A stretch of 64,000 bases of DNA from Thermomonas carbonis (GTDB lineage Bacteria; Pseudomonadota; Gammaproteobacteria; Xanthomonadales; Xanthomonadaceae), in assembly GCF_014396975.1 (NCBI RefSeq), contig NZ_CP060719.1:3382001-3446000 (forward strand). The letters are read 5' to 3'. A program made the translations under genes and the position numbers. Within the stretch, counting starts at the first letter, position 1; each line of letters starts with the position of its first letter. Below are positions 21,445 to 30,978 of this stretch, in pieces. The notes beneath the pieces are model-generated. The model did not search any database. It worked only from the letters and a program-made list of their open reading frames with translations, and was not told where the DNA came from.

Positions 21445-24077
21445 ATGAAGCGTCCCCTTTCCCGATCCGGCCTGTTCCTGGCGATCTCCGCCCTGCTTGC
21501 CTGCAACGCCGCGCTCGCGCAGGACCCGCAGGCTAGCCAGGCGCAGCCCCAACAGGCGCAGGACAAGGACGAACCGACCCAGCTCGATTCGGTGGTCGTC
21601 ACCTCCGAATACATTCCCGAACCGCTCTTGCAGAGTTCCGCGGTGATTTCCGTCGTCACCCGCGAGGATCTTCAGCGCGGCGGAGACGACAATGCAGCCC
21701 AGGCGCTGACCCGGGTCTCCGGCCTGGCCATCGCCGAAGGCAGATACGTCTACGTGCGCGGCCTCAATGAACGCTATTCCTCCGCACAACTCAACGGCTC
21801 GCCGCTGCCCAGCCCGGAACCGCTGAAGCGCGTGGTCCCGCTCGATCTCTTCCCCAGCAACGTGCTGCAAGGCGTGGACGTGCAGAAGACCTATTCCGCG
21901 CGTTATCCCGGCGAATTCGGTGGCGGACTCATCAACCTGCAACCGGTCACCGTGCCGGAAACCCCGTTCCTCACCCTGTCGGTCGGCGGCGGCGGCAACA
22001 GCGAGACCACGTCCTTGCCGGGCCTGACCCACTACGGATCCGACAGCGATTTCTTCGGCTATGACGACGGCACCCGCAAGGTCGACGGCGCACTGGCCGA
22101 AGCGATGGCCAGCGGCAAGCGCATCGATGCCGGCGAATTCAGCGACAGCCAGCTGAAGTCGATCGCGCGCAGCTTCGTCAACGCCCCGCTCAACCTGCTG
22201 CAACAGACCGACGACATCGATCCCGACTTCAAGGCCGAGGGCAGCATTGGCCGTTCGGTGGAGTTCGGCGATGACGCCAAGGTCGGCTTCATCGCCGTGG
22301 CCGGACTGCGCAACTCGTGGCGCACCAAGGACGGTGTCCAGCAAGAGGGCACGGTCGAGAACGGCGCGATCGCAGTCAAGACCGATTACGATTACCTCGC
22401 CACCGAGAACAACGCCACCGTCAACGGGCTGGTGGACTTCGGCTTCGAATCCGGCAAGCACAAGGTGGGACTGACCACCATGTACGTGCACGACACCAGC
22501 AAGGAGACCCGCAGCCGTGAAGGCTACGACGACCTCGCTGGCCGAAACGTGCGCGACGACACCACCTACTGGTACGAGCGCGAACTGGTCAACACCCAGC
22601 TGAGCGGCTCGCATGGGTTCGGCGAATATGGCGAGGTGCTCCTGGAATGGCGCGCCGCGCACGCCACCGCCAGCCGCGAAGCCCCGTACGAGAAGGGCAT
22701 CCGCTACGAAAAGACCGGCGAAGGCCGGTACGAGCATGACGCCTCCCAGCAGCAGAACTACACCCGCTTCAGCAACGTCGACGACACCATCGACAGCTAC
22801 GGGGCGGACCTGACCTGGACGCTGCCGACCGAACGTTCCTTCACCCTGCGCGGCGGATTCGCCATGCTGGACAACCAGCGCGACGCGATCTCACGCGAGT
22901 TCCGCTTCCTCGCCCTCAATGGGTCGCTGCCGGCGAACGTCCGCCTGGAGCGCGTCGACTACCTGCTGTCGCACTACAACATCGACACCGGCTTGCTTAC
23001 CCTGCGCGAGACCACCGGTGCCGATGGTGCTGCCGCGTATGACGCCACGCTGGAAACCAGTGCGCTCTACGTGGAAGCCGAGTCCCAGTTGCTCGACAAC
23101 CTGCGGGTGACCGCAGGCGTACGCTACGAGGACGCAACCCAGAGCGTCAGTCCGATCGACCTGTTCGGCGACCAGCCCTTGACGGGTGCCACGCCGCTGG
23201 AGAACGACTATTTCCTGCCGGCGCTGACCGCGACCTGGACACTCAGCGACAACATGCAGCTGCGCCTGGGCGCGTCCAAGACCATCGCCCGCCCGCAATT
23301 CCGCGAACTGGCACCGCAGCAGTACTTGGACATCGACACAGACCGCGTGCTGATCGGCAACCCCTACCTGGTCGACAGCGAACTGCTGAATCTCGATGCG
23401 CGCTTCGAGTGGTACTTCGGCGAGGCGCAGTACTTCACCGCCGGCGTGTTCTACAAGGATATCGACCGACCGGTGGAAACCGTGGTCAACGAGGCTGGCG
23501 CCACGGTGCAGCAGACCTTCCTCAACGCGCCGAGGGCGACGCTGACCGGCGTGGAACTCGACTACAAGAAGCTGTACGACCTTGGCGGCTGGCTGGACGG
23601 CAACCGGCTGGTGATTGGCGTCAACTACACCTGGTCCGATTCCGAGGTCATCGTGGAAGCGGACGATGTCACCTTCCCTCTCGGCGGCAACGGACAGCCA
23701 CGCCCGGCCGCGGAACTGATCCGCGACGGCAGCCAGATGCAGGGCAGTCCGACCACCTCACCAACCTGCAGTTCGGCATCGAGAACCCGATCAGCGGTAG
23801 CCAGGCGATCCTGCTGGTGGGTTATGGCAGCGAGCGCATCGTGGCGCGCGGTCGCCCGGGTCAGCCGGATGTCCTGTTCAACCCGGGCACCAACGTCGAT
23901 TTCGTGGCGCGCAAGGCAATGAAGTGGGGCGACACCAAGCTGACCCTCAGCTTCGAGGCCCGCAACCTGCTGGGCGAGGAGTATCACGAGTACCAGGAGG
24001 CAGGTGGCAACGTCCTCGACGTGAATCGCTACGACCTTGGCCAGAGCTATTCACTCACCCTCAGCGCCTCGTTCTGA
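21445..24077 (+). pseudogene. TonB-dependent outer-membrane receptor, frameshifted
   Basis: About 878 residues if repaired. It has a signal peptide (to ALAQ near residue 28), a Gln-rich linker, the plug domain (RVSGLAIAEGRYVYVRGLNE, and GEFGGGLINLQ), and a 22-strand-type barrel ending in the outer-membrane signature LTLSASF. The frame breaks near 23744-23746: MQG should be followed by QSDHLTNLQFGIENP in the next frame, and a single C added to GGGC repairs it. It lies 118 bases after the lipoprotein gene and next to the OprO/P-like porin of the phosphate island, so phosphate or an organic phosphate is a plausible but unproven substrate. Confidence 0.88.
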
Positions 24078-24223
24078 CCGCGGCGTTTCGCATACCGGCC
24101 CGGTGGCCAATGCCACCGGGCCTCTTGTGCCTGCATGGATCTCGCGCGCTCACCGGCGGCCACGGCTTTCACGGCGATTTCAGCCGCAGCATCACGGCGT
24201 CGCCGACTGAGCCCGGACGCACG

Positions 24224-24246
24224 ACGCCCCGCACGAGGCGGGGCGT
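24224..24246. terminator. Hairpin between TonB receptor and porin genes
   Basis: ACGCCCCGC-ACGAG-GCGGGGCGT is a perfect 9-bp stem between convergent genes, followed by TTGATT on the plus strand. Confidence 0.6.
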
Positions 24247-24270
24247 TGATTCACTGCCTGGCGGCGCGCA

Positions 24271-25584
24271 TCAGAACGCGAACTGCGTGCGAAGCGCGAC
24301 CTGCGACGGTTCGTCGCCAGTCTTGTCGTTCTTGCCCTGCGTCCAGTTCAGCATCACCCGCATGTTGGGGTTGATGTAGTAGTTCATGCCCAGCAGCGCC
24401 GAGGTGGTTTTTGTGTCGAGAAGATCCTGGTTCTCGATCACGTCGTAGCGCGCAACCAGTTCCCACAGGCCCTTGTCGGCCGGCACCACCGGCGAACCGA
24501 ACACGCCGGTCGCGCCCTTGTAGACCTTCAGGCCGCCGTTGAGCATGAAGCTGCCCTGCACGTAGAACGCATCGACGTCCTGCGAACCGCCGTTGGCCTG
24601 GCCAAAGCTGGCACGCGCGTACTCGGACTGCACGAAGAACGGGCCGTTGCGATAGGCCGCTTCCAGGCCAAAGGTGTCGACCTGCGAATCGTTGGCCCCG
24701 ATCGCGGCGCTGGTGGTGGCCATGGTCAGCGACGGGCCGCGGCGACCCGCGTAGTTGGACACCGCGGACACGCTGGGCGTGCCCTTGTTGAGGTTCTCGT
24801 GGCTGTACGAACCGCCCAGGTGCAGGGTGTTGGTGCCGCTGTCGATCGGTGCCCAGGTGGCGCGGCCGGAGATGCCCATGCCCTCGGTGCGCGCGGTCGG
24901 GGCGCTGCGCATGTTGAACGCGCTCACGCCGAAGGTGTAGTTGCTGCCGGCCTTCAGGTAACCCACGCCCTGCTGGAACTGGCGGCCGCTGTAGATGCCG
25001 GTGGCCGATGTGCTGGGGCGCTCCATCAGCAGGATCTCGTTGGAGCTCGTCAGCTCTTCCATCGAGCGGTACGGCTTGAAGTGGCCGATGGTGACCTTGC
25101 CGCCCAGCATGTTGCGGGCGATGTACAGGTCGCGGAAGCCGTCCAGGTTGCTGCCTGCGGCGAAATCGTTCTCCATCTTGTATTCCCAACCGAACGCCTT
25201 GCCGGACAGGGTCAGGCGCGCGCGGCGGAACTCGGTGGTGTCGGTGGTCGCGGCCACGTCGCTGTCGAAGCTGTAGGCATCGAAGTGAATGCGGCCACCC
25301 AGCGAAGCCTCGAAGTTCTTGTCGGCCGAGGTGACCTTGATGCCACCCTTGGTCTCGACCTTGGCGACGTTGTTGCTGAGGTTGTCGAGCTGGGTCGCAG
25401 TGTCCAAATTGACGTCGGACTGCGCGTCGGTGCGCGATTCGAGCTCCTGCACCTTGGCGGCCAGATCCATCAATTGCTGCTTGAGCGCGGCGATCTCCGC
25501 ATCGCGCGAATCCTGCGCGGCGGCGCTGAAGCTGGTGGCGGCCAGCGCCAGGGTCACGGCGAGGGCGAGGGTCTTGCGTTGCAT
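24271..25584 (-). CDS. Phosphate-selective porin, OprO/OprP family
   Basis: A 437-residue outer-membrane porin. It has a signal peptide (MQRKTLALAVTLALAATSFS, cut near AAAQ), an N-terminal coiled coil (EIAALKQQLMDLAAKVQELE), and a 16-strand-type barrel ending in the aromatic signature VALRTQFAF. The central region TEFRRARLTLSGKAFGWEYK and GHFKPYRSMEELTSS is characteristic of the OprO/P family, which favours phosphate or pyrophosphate. A strong Pho box lies upstream (25701-25718), so it should be induced by phosphate starvation. It is divergent from pstS. Confidence 0.92.
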   Translation of the reverse strand: MQRKTLALAVTLALAATSFSAAAQDSRDAEIAALKQQLMDLAAKVQELESRTDAQSDVNLDTATQLDNLSNNVAKVETKGGIKVTSADKNFEASLGGRIHFDAYSFDSDVAATTDTTEFRRARLTLSGKAFGWEYKMENDFAAGSNLDGFRDLYIARNMLGGKVTIGHFKPYRSMEELTSSNEILLMERPSTSATGIYSGRQFQQGVGYLKAGSNYTFGVSAFNMRSAPTARTEGMGISGRATWAPIDSGTNTLHLGGSYSHENLNKGTPSVSAVSNYAGRRGPSLTMATTSAAIGANDSQVDTFGLEAAYRNGPFFVQSEYARASFGQANGGSQDVDAFYVQGSFMLNGGLKVYKGATGVFGSPVVPADKGLWELVARYDVIENQDLLDTKTTSALLGMNYYINPNMRVMLNWTQGKNDKTGDEPSQVALRTQFAF

Positions 25585-25700
25585 GGTCGTGCTCCGGGAA
25601 GGAAGTGCGTTGGGGTCGGCGGCGACGGCGTGGCGACCGTTAAGGAGCCGTGAAACGGGCAAAGCCTGCGACCCGATTCTGACAATCATGTTGTTGAAAC

Positions 25701-25718
25701 ATGACAGTTCGATGAAAG
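25701..25718 (-). promoter_or_regulatory. Pho box of the OprO/P-like porin
   Basis: On the minus strand CTTTCAT-CGAA-CTGTCAT: two 7-base repeats with 11-base spacing, matching the PhoB consensus CTGTCAT-N4-CTGTCAT. It lies about 117 bases upstream of the porin ATG. Confidence 0.8.
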
Positions 25719-25762
25719 CCGGCGCTCAAGCACAGCGGGATGTCCGTGCAGCGTGAACCCAA

Positions 25763-25813
25763 GTGTCATCGAACGGTCATGTTCGCAACACGGTTCTGTC
25801 ATCGAACCGCAGT
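25763..25813 (+). promoter_or_regulatory. Two Pho boxes upstream of pstS
   Basis: GTGTCAT-CGAA-CGGTCAT (25763-25780) and CTGTCAT-CGAA-CCGCAGT (25796-25813) begin 33 bases apart, three helical turns. The first box is well matched in both halves; the second only in its first half. They end 48 bases before the pstS GTG. Confidence 0.8.
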
Positions 25814-25861
25814 GGAATGCACGACTAAAGCGGCGACGCCGCCCTTACCCAGGAGTCCTGC

Positions 25862-26881
25862 GTGTCCAAGTTCCTCAAGCTGCGCGCCACCGCCCTCGTG
25901 CTGGCCACCGCCTTCGCCTTCAATGCTTCCGCCAATGACGTCACCGGTGCCGGCGCATCGTTCGTGTATCCGGTCATGTCGAAGTGGTCGTCCGACTACG
26001 CCGGCGCCACCGGCAAGAAGGTCAACTACCAGTCGATCGGCTCCGGCGGCGGCATCGCCCAGATCAAGGCCGGGACGGTGGACTTCGGTTCGTCCGACGC
26101 CCCGCTGAAGCCGGAAGAGCTCAAGAAGTTCGGCCTGGCCCAGTTCCCGTCGGTGATCGGCGGCGTGGTGCCGGTGCTGAAGGTGCCGGGCGTGCAGTCC
26201 GGCGCGCTGAAGCTGGACGGCGAACTGCTGGCCGACATCTTCCTGGGCAAGGTGACCAAGTGGAACGACCCGCGCATCGTCGCGCTGAACGGCGGCGTGG
26301 CCCTGCCCGACCTGAAGATCACCGTGGTGCGTCGCTCCGACAGCTCCGGCACCACCTTCAACTTCGTCAACTACCTGTCGAAGGTCAATCCGGAATGGAA
26401 GGCCAAGGTCGGCGAAGGCACCACGGTCAAGTGGCCGGTGGGCATCGGTGGCAAGGGCAACGAGGGCGTGGCCGCCTATGTCAAGCAAATCAACGGCGCG
26501 ATCGGCTACGTCGAGCTGTCCTATGCGCTGCAGCAGAAGCTGACCTACAGCCGCCTGAAGAACTTGGCCGGCAACTACGTGAACCCGAGCGACGACAGCT
26601 TCTCCGCCGCCGCCGCCGCCGCCGAGTGGGGCAAGGCGCAGGACTTCTACCTGGTGATGACCAATGCACCGGGCGAGGCCAGTTGGCCGATCACCGCGAC
26701 CAATTTCATCCTGATGTACAAGTCGCCGAAGAACATGGAAGGCGCGAAGAATGCCAAGGACTTCTTCAAGTGGGTGTACGCCAATGGCGACGCGCAGGCG
26801 AAGTCGCTGGACTACGTGCCGCTGCCGGACGCGCTGGTCAAGCAGGTCGAGGCCTACTGGACTGCGCAGCTGAAGTACTGA
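25862..26881 (+). CDS. pstS: Phosphate ABC transporter, soluble periplasmic phosphate-binding protein
   Basis: Binds phosphate in the periplasm and hands it to PstCA. The 339-residue precursor starts at GTG (25862) after AGGAGTCC and has a cleavable signal peptide (to NASA near residue 24). Phosphate-loop residues are seen in GAGASFVYP, SIGSGGGIAQI, FGSSDAPL and RRSDSSGTTFNF. It is followed by an intrinsic terminator and then a second pstS, so it can be made in excess over the membrane parts. Controlled by the Pho boxes at 25763-25813. Confidence 0.97.
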   Translation: MSKFLKLRATALVLATAFAFNASANDVTGAGASFVYPVMSKWSSDYAGATGKKVNYQSIGSGGGIAQIKAGTVDFGSSDAPLKPEELKKFGLAQFPSVIGGVVPVLKVPGVQSGALKLDGELLADIFLGKVTKWNDPRIVALNGGVALPDLKITVVRRSDSSGTTFNFVNYLSKVNPEWKAKVGEGTTVKWPVGIGGKGNEGVAAYVKQINGAIGYVELSYALQQKLTYSRLKNLAGNYVNPSDDSFSAAAAAAEWGKAQDFYLVMTNAPGEASWPITATNFILMYKSPKNMEGAKNAKDFFKWVYANGDAQAKSLDYVPLPDALVKQVEAYWTAQLKY

Positions 26882-26906
26882 TCCACACCGCGCTGCTGCA
26901 TGGACG

Positions 26907-26930
26907 AGCGGGCCTTCGGGCCCGCTTTTT
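26907..26930 (+). terminator. Intrinsic terminator after the first pstS
   Basis: AGCGGGCC-TTCG-GGCCCGCT (26907-26926) is followed by a run of T. It separates the two pstS genes. Confidence 0.9.
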
Positions 26931-26967
26931 CGTGGCCCGCACCGCGTTTCTGACGAAACCCTTGACG

Positions 26968-26985
26968 CTGTCATCTACGTGTCAC
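26968..26985 (+). promoter_or_regulatory. Pho box of the second pstS-pstCAB-phoU
   Basis: CTGTCAT-CTAC-GTGTCAC: two 7-base repeats with 11-base spacing, close to the PhoB consensus, ending 50 bases before the pstS ATG at 27036. An in-frame GTG at 26979 lies inside this box and is not a start. Confidence 0.82.
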
Positions 26986-27035
26986 AAAAACATCATTTCA
27001 TGTCGGCATCCGAACGATGCATCGAAGAGACCCGC

Positions 27036-28136
27036 ATGAACCGTCAACTGCCCCGCGTCGCCACCCTTGCCGCCTGCCTGATCGTGGGCTTGGCCGCCTG
27101 CAAGAACGAGTCCGCACCGGCCGCCACGGGCGATGCCGCACCGACCGCCGCAACAGCGTCCGCGGCTCCGGCTAGCGACGCGGTCGCTGCCGAGATCACC
27201 GGCGCCGGCGCGTCGTTCGTGTATCCGCTGATCTCCAAGTGGTCCGCCGACTATGCGAAGGCCACCGGCAACAAGGTCAACTACCAGTCGATTGGTTCCG
27301 GTGGCGGCATCGCCCAGATCAAGGCCGGCACCGTGGACTTCGGCTCCTCCGACAAGCCGCTGGCACCCGAAGAACTGGCGAAGGACGGCCTGGTGCAGTT
27401 CCCGTCGACCATCGGCGGCGTGGTGCCGGTGGTGAACCTGCCCGGCATCGAGGCCGGCAAGCTGCGCCTCACCGGCGCGCTGCTCGCCGACATCTACCTT
27501 GGCAAGGTCGCGATGTGGAACGACGCCGCGATCGCCGCCGCCAATCCCGGCACGGCATTGCCGGCAGACAAGATCCACGTGGTCCGTCGCTCGGACGGTT
27601 CGGGCACCACCTACAACTTCACCAACTACCTGTCCAAGGTCAGCCCGGCATGGAAGACCGCGGTCGGCGAGGGCACTACGGTCAACTGGACCGGCCAGAG
27701 CGTGGGCGGCAAGGGCAATGAAGGCGTGTCGTCCTACGTCAAGCAGCTGAAGGGCGCGATCGGCTATGTCGAGCTGTCCTACGCGCTGCAGAACAAGATG
27801 GCGCACGCGGCGATGCAGAACGCGAGTGGCGCATGGGTGCAGCCGAATGCGCAATCGTTCGAGGCCGCCGCCGCCAGTGCCGACTGGAAGAACGCACAGG
27901 ACTTCAACCTGGTGATCACCGACGCACCCGGCGCAGACGCGTGGCCGATCGCCGCGACCAACTTCATCCTCATGCGCAAGCAGCCGCGCGACGCCGCGGA
28001 TGCCAAGGCCGCGCTGGAGTTCTTCCGCTGGGCCTATGCCAACGGCACCGCGCAGGCGCAGTCGCTGGACTACGTGCCGCTGCCGGCAGAACTGGTGCAG
28101 CAGGTCGAGGCCTACTGGGCCGCGCAGCTGAAGTGA
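27036..28136 (+). CDS. pstS: Phosphate ABC transporter, lipoprotein-type phosphate-binding protein
   Basis: A second PstS of 366 residues that differs from the first by a lipoprotein signal (lipobox LAAC, Cys 22) and a low-complexity Ala/Pro/Thr tether of about 35 residues, so it should be membrane-anchored. The binding domain is close to that of the first copy (GAGASFVYPLISKWSADYAK, SIGSGGGIAQI, RRSDGSGTTYNF), which points to a tandem duplication. It has its own Pho box and leads directly into pstC through a spacer with a REP-like pair. Confidence 0.95.
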   Translation: MNRQLPRVATLAACLIVGLAACKNESAPAATGDAAPTAATASAAPASDAVAAEITGAGASFVYPLISKWSADYAKATGNKVNYQSIGSGGGIAQIKAGTVDFGSSDKPLAPEELAKDGLVQFPSTIGGVVPVVNLPGIEAGKLRLTGALLADIYLGKVAMWNDAAIAAANPGTALPADKIHVVRRSDGSGTTYNFTNYLSKVSPAWKTAVGEGTTVNWTGQSVGGKGNEGVSSYVKQLKGAIGYVELSYALQNKMAHAAMQNASGAWVQPNAQSFEAAAASADWKNAQDFNLVITDAPGADAWPIAATNFILMRKQPRDAADAKAALEFFRWAYANGTAQAQSLDYVPLPAELVQQVEAYWAAQLK

Positions 28137-28178
28137 CGCAGCGGCGCGGACGCTCGCGTCCGCCTGTGCCCCTGCGTC

Positions 28179-28253
28179 ATCCCGGCGAAGGCCGGGATCT
28201 GTTCGTAACGCATGCCAACCCCATCAGAACTGGATCCCGGCATACGCCGGGAT
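28179..28253. repeat. REP-like pair of palindromes (copy 2)
   Basis: ATCCCGGC-GAAG-GCCGGGAT (28179-28198) and ATCCCGGC-ATAC-GCCGGGAT (28234-28253), in the spacer between pstS and pstC. The second hairpin with its flanks CTGG and GACGAGC repeats the one at 16737-16767. It could act as an mRNA stabiliser or attenuator that sets the ratio of PstS to PstCAB. Confidence 0.85.
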
Positions 28254-28267
28254 GACGAGCGAAACAG

Positions 28268-29229
28268 ATGACCTCCATCGCCCTTCCCGTGTCGGAACGC
28301 GACATCGCCGACACGCGCAACGACAAGTTGTTTCGCTGGATGCTGGGCGCAACCGCGGTGTTCGTGCTGGTCACCCTGGCCGGTGCCGCGCTGTCGATGC
28401 TGTGGGGTGGCCGCAGCGTGCTGGCCAGCGAAGGCCTGAGTTTCTTCTTCAGCAGCGACTGGAACCCGGTCGAGAACAAGTACGGCGCTCTGGTACCGAT
28501 CTACGGCACCGTGGTCACCGCCTTGATCGCGATGCTGATCGCGGTGCCGGTGAGCTTCGGCATCGCGTTCTTCCTGACCGAGGTCGCGCCGCGCTGGATG
28601 CGTTCGTCGGTCGGCACGGCGATCGAACTGCTGGCCGGCATCCCCTCGATCATCTACGGCATGTGGGGCTTCTTCGTGCTGATGCCGGTGATGCGCGAAC
28701 ACATGATTCCCTGGCTCGACGAAAACGTCGGGCCGATCCCGCTGATCGGCGCACTGTTCCGTGGCCCGCCGATCGGTGCGGGCATGCTCACCTCCGGCAT
28801 CGTGCTGTCGATCATGGTGATCCCGTTCATCTCCTCGGTGATGCGCGAGGTATTCCTGACCGTGCCGTCGCGACTCAAGGAATCGGCCTACGCGCTCGGC
28901 GCGACCAAGTGGAAGTGAGCTGGGACATCGTCCTGCCCTACACGCGGTCGGCGGTCATCGGCGGTGTATTCCTCGGCCTTGGCCGCGCCTTGGGTGAAAC
29001 CATGGCGGTCGCGTTCGTGATCGGCAACAGCGTCAACTTCACCACCTCGCTGCTGGAGCCGTCGACCACCATCGCGGCATTGATCGCCAACGACTTCGGC
29101 GAAGCGACCGAGGAGTACCGCGCGGCCCTGCTGCTGCTCGGCTTCGTGCTGTTCATCGTCACCTTCGTGGTGCTGGCGATCGCCCGCCTGATGCTGGCAA
29201 ACCTGTCCCGCAAGGAGGGCAACCGGTGA
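28268..29229 (+). pseudogene. pstC: Phosphate ABC transporter permease PstC, frameshifted
   Basis: Inner-membrane permease of about 320 residues if repaired, pairing with PstA. The first frame runs MTSIALPVSERDIADTRNDK to SAYALGATKWK and stops at 28918. The next frame continues with EVSWDIVLPYTRSAVIGGVF, through the EAA-type loop GRALGETMAVAF, to the natural end. TGGAAGTG at 28910-28917 should be TGGGAAGTG, so one G is missing. With intact pstA, pstB and phoU behind it, a sequencing indel is much likelier than a dead gene. The end overlaps the pstA GTG start (GTGA). Confidence 0.92.
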
Positions 29230-30113
29230 GCACGCCCACTCTCTCCGCGCATGACCAGGCCGCCGCAAAGTTGTATCGCCGTCGTCGCCTGACCAACATC
29301 ATCGCGATCGGCCTGGCCTGCGCCGCCGCGATCTTCGGCCTGGCCTTCCTCGGCTGGATCCTGTGGACGCTGTTGTCAAAGGGGCTCGCCCATCTCAGCC
29401 TCTCGCTGTTCACCCAGGACCAGCCGCCGCCGCTGGAAGCCGGTGGCCTGCGCAACGCCATCGTAGGCAGCCTGATGATGTGCGGCATGGGCGTGGCGAT
29501 CGGCACCCCGCTGGGCATCGCCGCCGGCACGTGGCTGGCCGAAGTCGGCAATCACCGCAAGCTCGGCACGGTGGTGCGCTTCGTCAACGACATCCTGCTG
29601 TCGGCGCCGTCGATCGTGCTCGGCCTGTTCGTGTACGCGGCATTCGTGATGCAGACCGGCGGCAACTTCTCCGCCATCGGCGGCGCGCTGGCGCTGGCCT
29701 TCATCGTGCTGCCGGTGGTGGTGCGCACCACCGACGAAATGCTGCGCCTGGTGCCGATCCAGATGCGCGAGGCCGCGCTCTCGCTGGGCGTGCCGCAGTG
29801 GAAGGTGACCATGCAGGTGCTGTATCGCAGTGCGCTGCCCGGCATCGTCACCGGCATCCTGCTCGCGCTCGCCCGCATTTCCGGCGAGACCGCGCCGCTG
29901 CTGTTCACCGCCTTCGGCAACGAGTTCTTCAGCCTCGACGCCTCCGGCGCGATGAGCGCAGTGCCGCTGGTCATGTACAAGTTCGCCGGTTCCGGCTACG
30001 AGAACTGGGAACACCTGGCCTGGGCCGGCGCGTTGCTGGTGACGCTGTTCGTGCTCGCGGTAAGCCTGGTCGCGCGCACGCTGCTGCTGCGCAACAAGAT
30101 TTCCAATGACTGA
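29226..30113 (+). CDS. pstA: Phosphate ABC transporter permease PstA
   Basis: A 295-residue inner-membrane permease with six helices. The cytoplasmic coupling segment is seen at [20 protein letters not shown], followed by [19 protein letters not shown], a PstA signature. GTG 29226 overlaps the pstC stop. It forms the channel with PstC and is driven by PstB. Confidence 0.95.
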   Translation: MSTPTLSAHDQAAAKLYRRRRLTNIIAIGLACAAAIFGLAFLGWILWTLLSKGLAHLSLSLFTQDQPPPLEAGGLRNAIVGSLMMCGMGVAIGTPLGIAAGTWLAEVGNHRKLGTVVRFVNDILLSAPSIVLGLFVYAAFVMQTGGNFSAIGGALALAFIVLPVVVRTTDEMLRLVPIQMREAALSLGVPQWKVTMQVLYRSALPGIVTGILLALARISGETAPLLFTAFGNEFFSLDASGAMSAVPLVMYKFAGSGYENWEHLAWAGALLVTLFVLAVSLVARTLLLRNKISND

Positions 30114-30162
30114 TGCGCGAATGACTGACGCACCGATGACCAACTTCACGCGGATCGATCCC

Positions 30163-30978
30163 ATGAACGATGCACACCTCGCCGTTGCCCCCCACGCGCG
30201 CGACACCGCGCTTCCGCTGGCACCGCCGGTGAAGGTGTCCGCGCGCGGCCTGAACTTCTGGTACGACAAGTTCCACGCGGTCAAGAACATCAACATCGAC
30301 GTGCCGGCGAACCGCGTGACCGCGCTGATCGGCCCATCGGGCTGCGGCAAGTCGACCCTGCTGCGGGTGTTCAACCGGATCTACGCGCTGTACCCGACGC
30401 TGGAAGCGAAAGGCGAAGTGCTGCTGGACGGCGAGAACATCCTCGACCCGAAATACCCGATGAACCGGCTGCGCAGCAAGATCGGCATGGTCTTCCAGAA
30501 GCCGGTGCCGTTCCCGATGACGATCTACGAGAACGTGGCCTACGGCATCCGCCACCACGAGAAGCTGAACAAGGCCGACCTCGACGCACGCGTCGAACTG
30601 GCGTTGCGCCAGGCCGCGCTTTGGGACGAGGTCAAGGACAAGCTGAAGGAAAGCGGCCTTGGCCTGTCCGGTGGCCAGCAGCAGCGCCTGTGCATCGCCC
30701 GCGCGGTCGCGCTGAAGCCGGACGTGCTGTTGCTCGACGAACCGACCTCGGCGCTGGATCCGATCTCGACCAGCCGCATCGAGCAGCTCGTCGAGGAACT
30801 CAAGCGCGATTTCACCATCATGATCGTGACCCACAACATGCAGCAGGCCGCGCGCGTGTCCGACTTCACCGCCTTCATGTACCTGGGCGACATGATCGAA
30901 CACGGCCCGACCGAGCAGATCTTCAACAATCCGGTCAAGCAACAGACCGAGGACTACATCACCGGGAGGTTCGGCTGA
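30163..30978 (+). CDS. pstB: Phosphate ABC transporter ATP-binding protein PstB
   Basis: ATPase that powers phosphate import. Walker A is GPSGCGKST, the signature is [14 protein letters not shown], Walker B is [12 protein letters not shown], and the H-loop is [10 protein letters not shown] 30163 ([16 protein letters not shown]) gives 271 residues and fits my memory of related xanthomonad proteins. In-frame ATGs at 30106, 30121 and 30136 would add up to 19 residues; 30106 overlaps the pstA stop by eight bases and cannot be excluded. The stop overlaps the phoU ATG (TGATG). Confidence 0.93.
   Translation: MNDAHLAVAPHARDTALPLAPPVKVSARGLNFWYDKFHAVKNINIDVPANRVTALIGPSGCGKSTLLRVFNRIYALYPTLEAKGEVLLDGENILDPKYPMNRLRSKIGMVFQKPVPFPMTIYENVAYGIRHHEKLNKADLDARVELALRQAALWDEVKDKLKESGLGLSGGQQQRLCIARAVALKPDVLLLDEPTSALDPISTSRIEQLVEELKRDFTIMIVTHNMQQAARVSDFTAFMYLGDMIEHGPTEQIFNNPVKQQTEDYITGRFG

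Noticed and set aside
26979..27035. Upstream GTG start giving a longer second PstS
   Set aside because: The GTG lies inside the Pho box; ATG 27036 gives a perfect lipoprotein signal.
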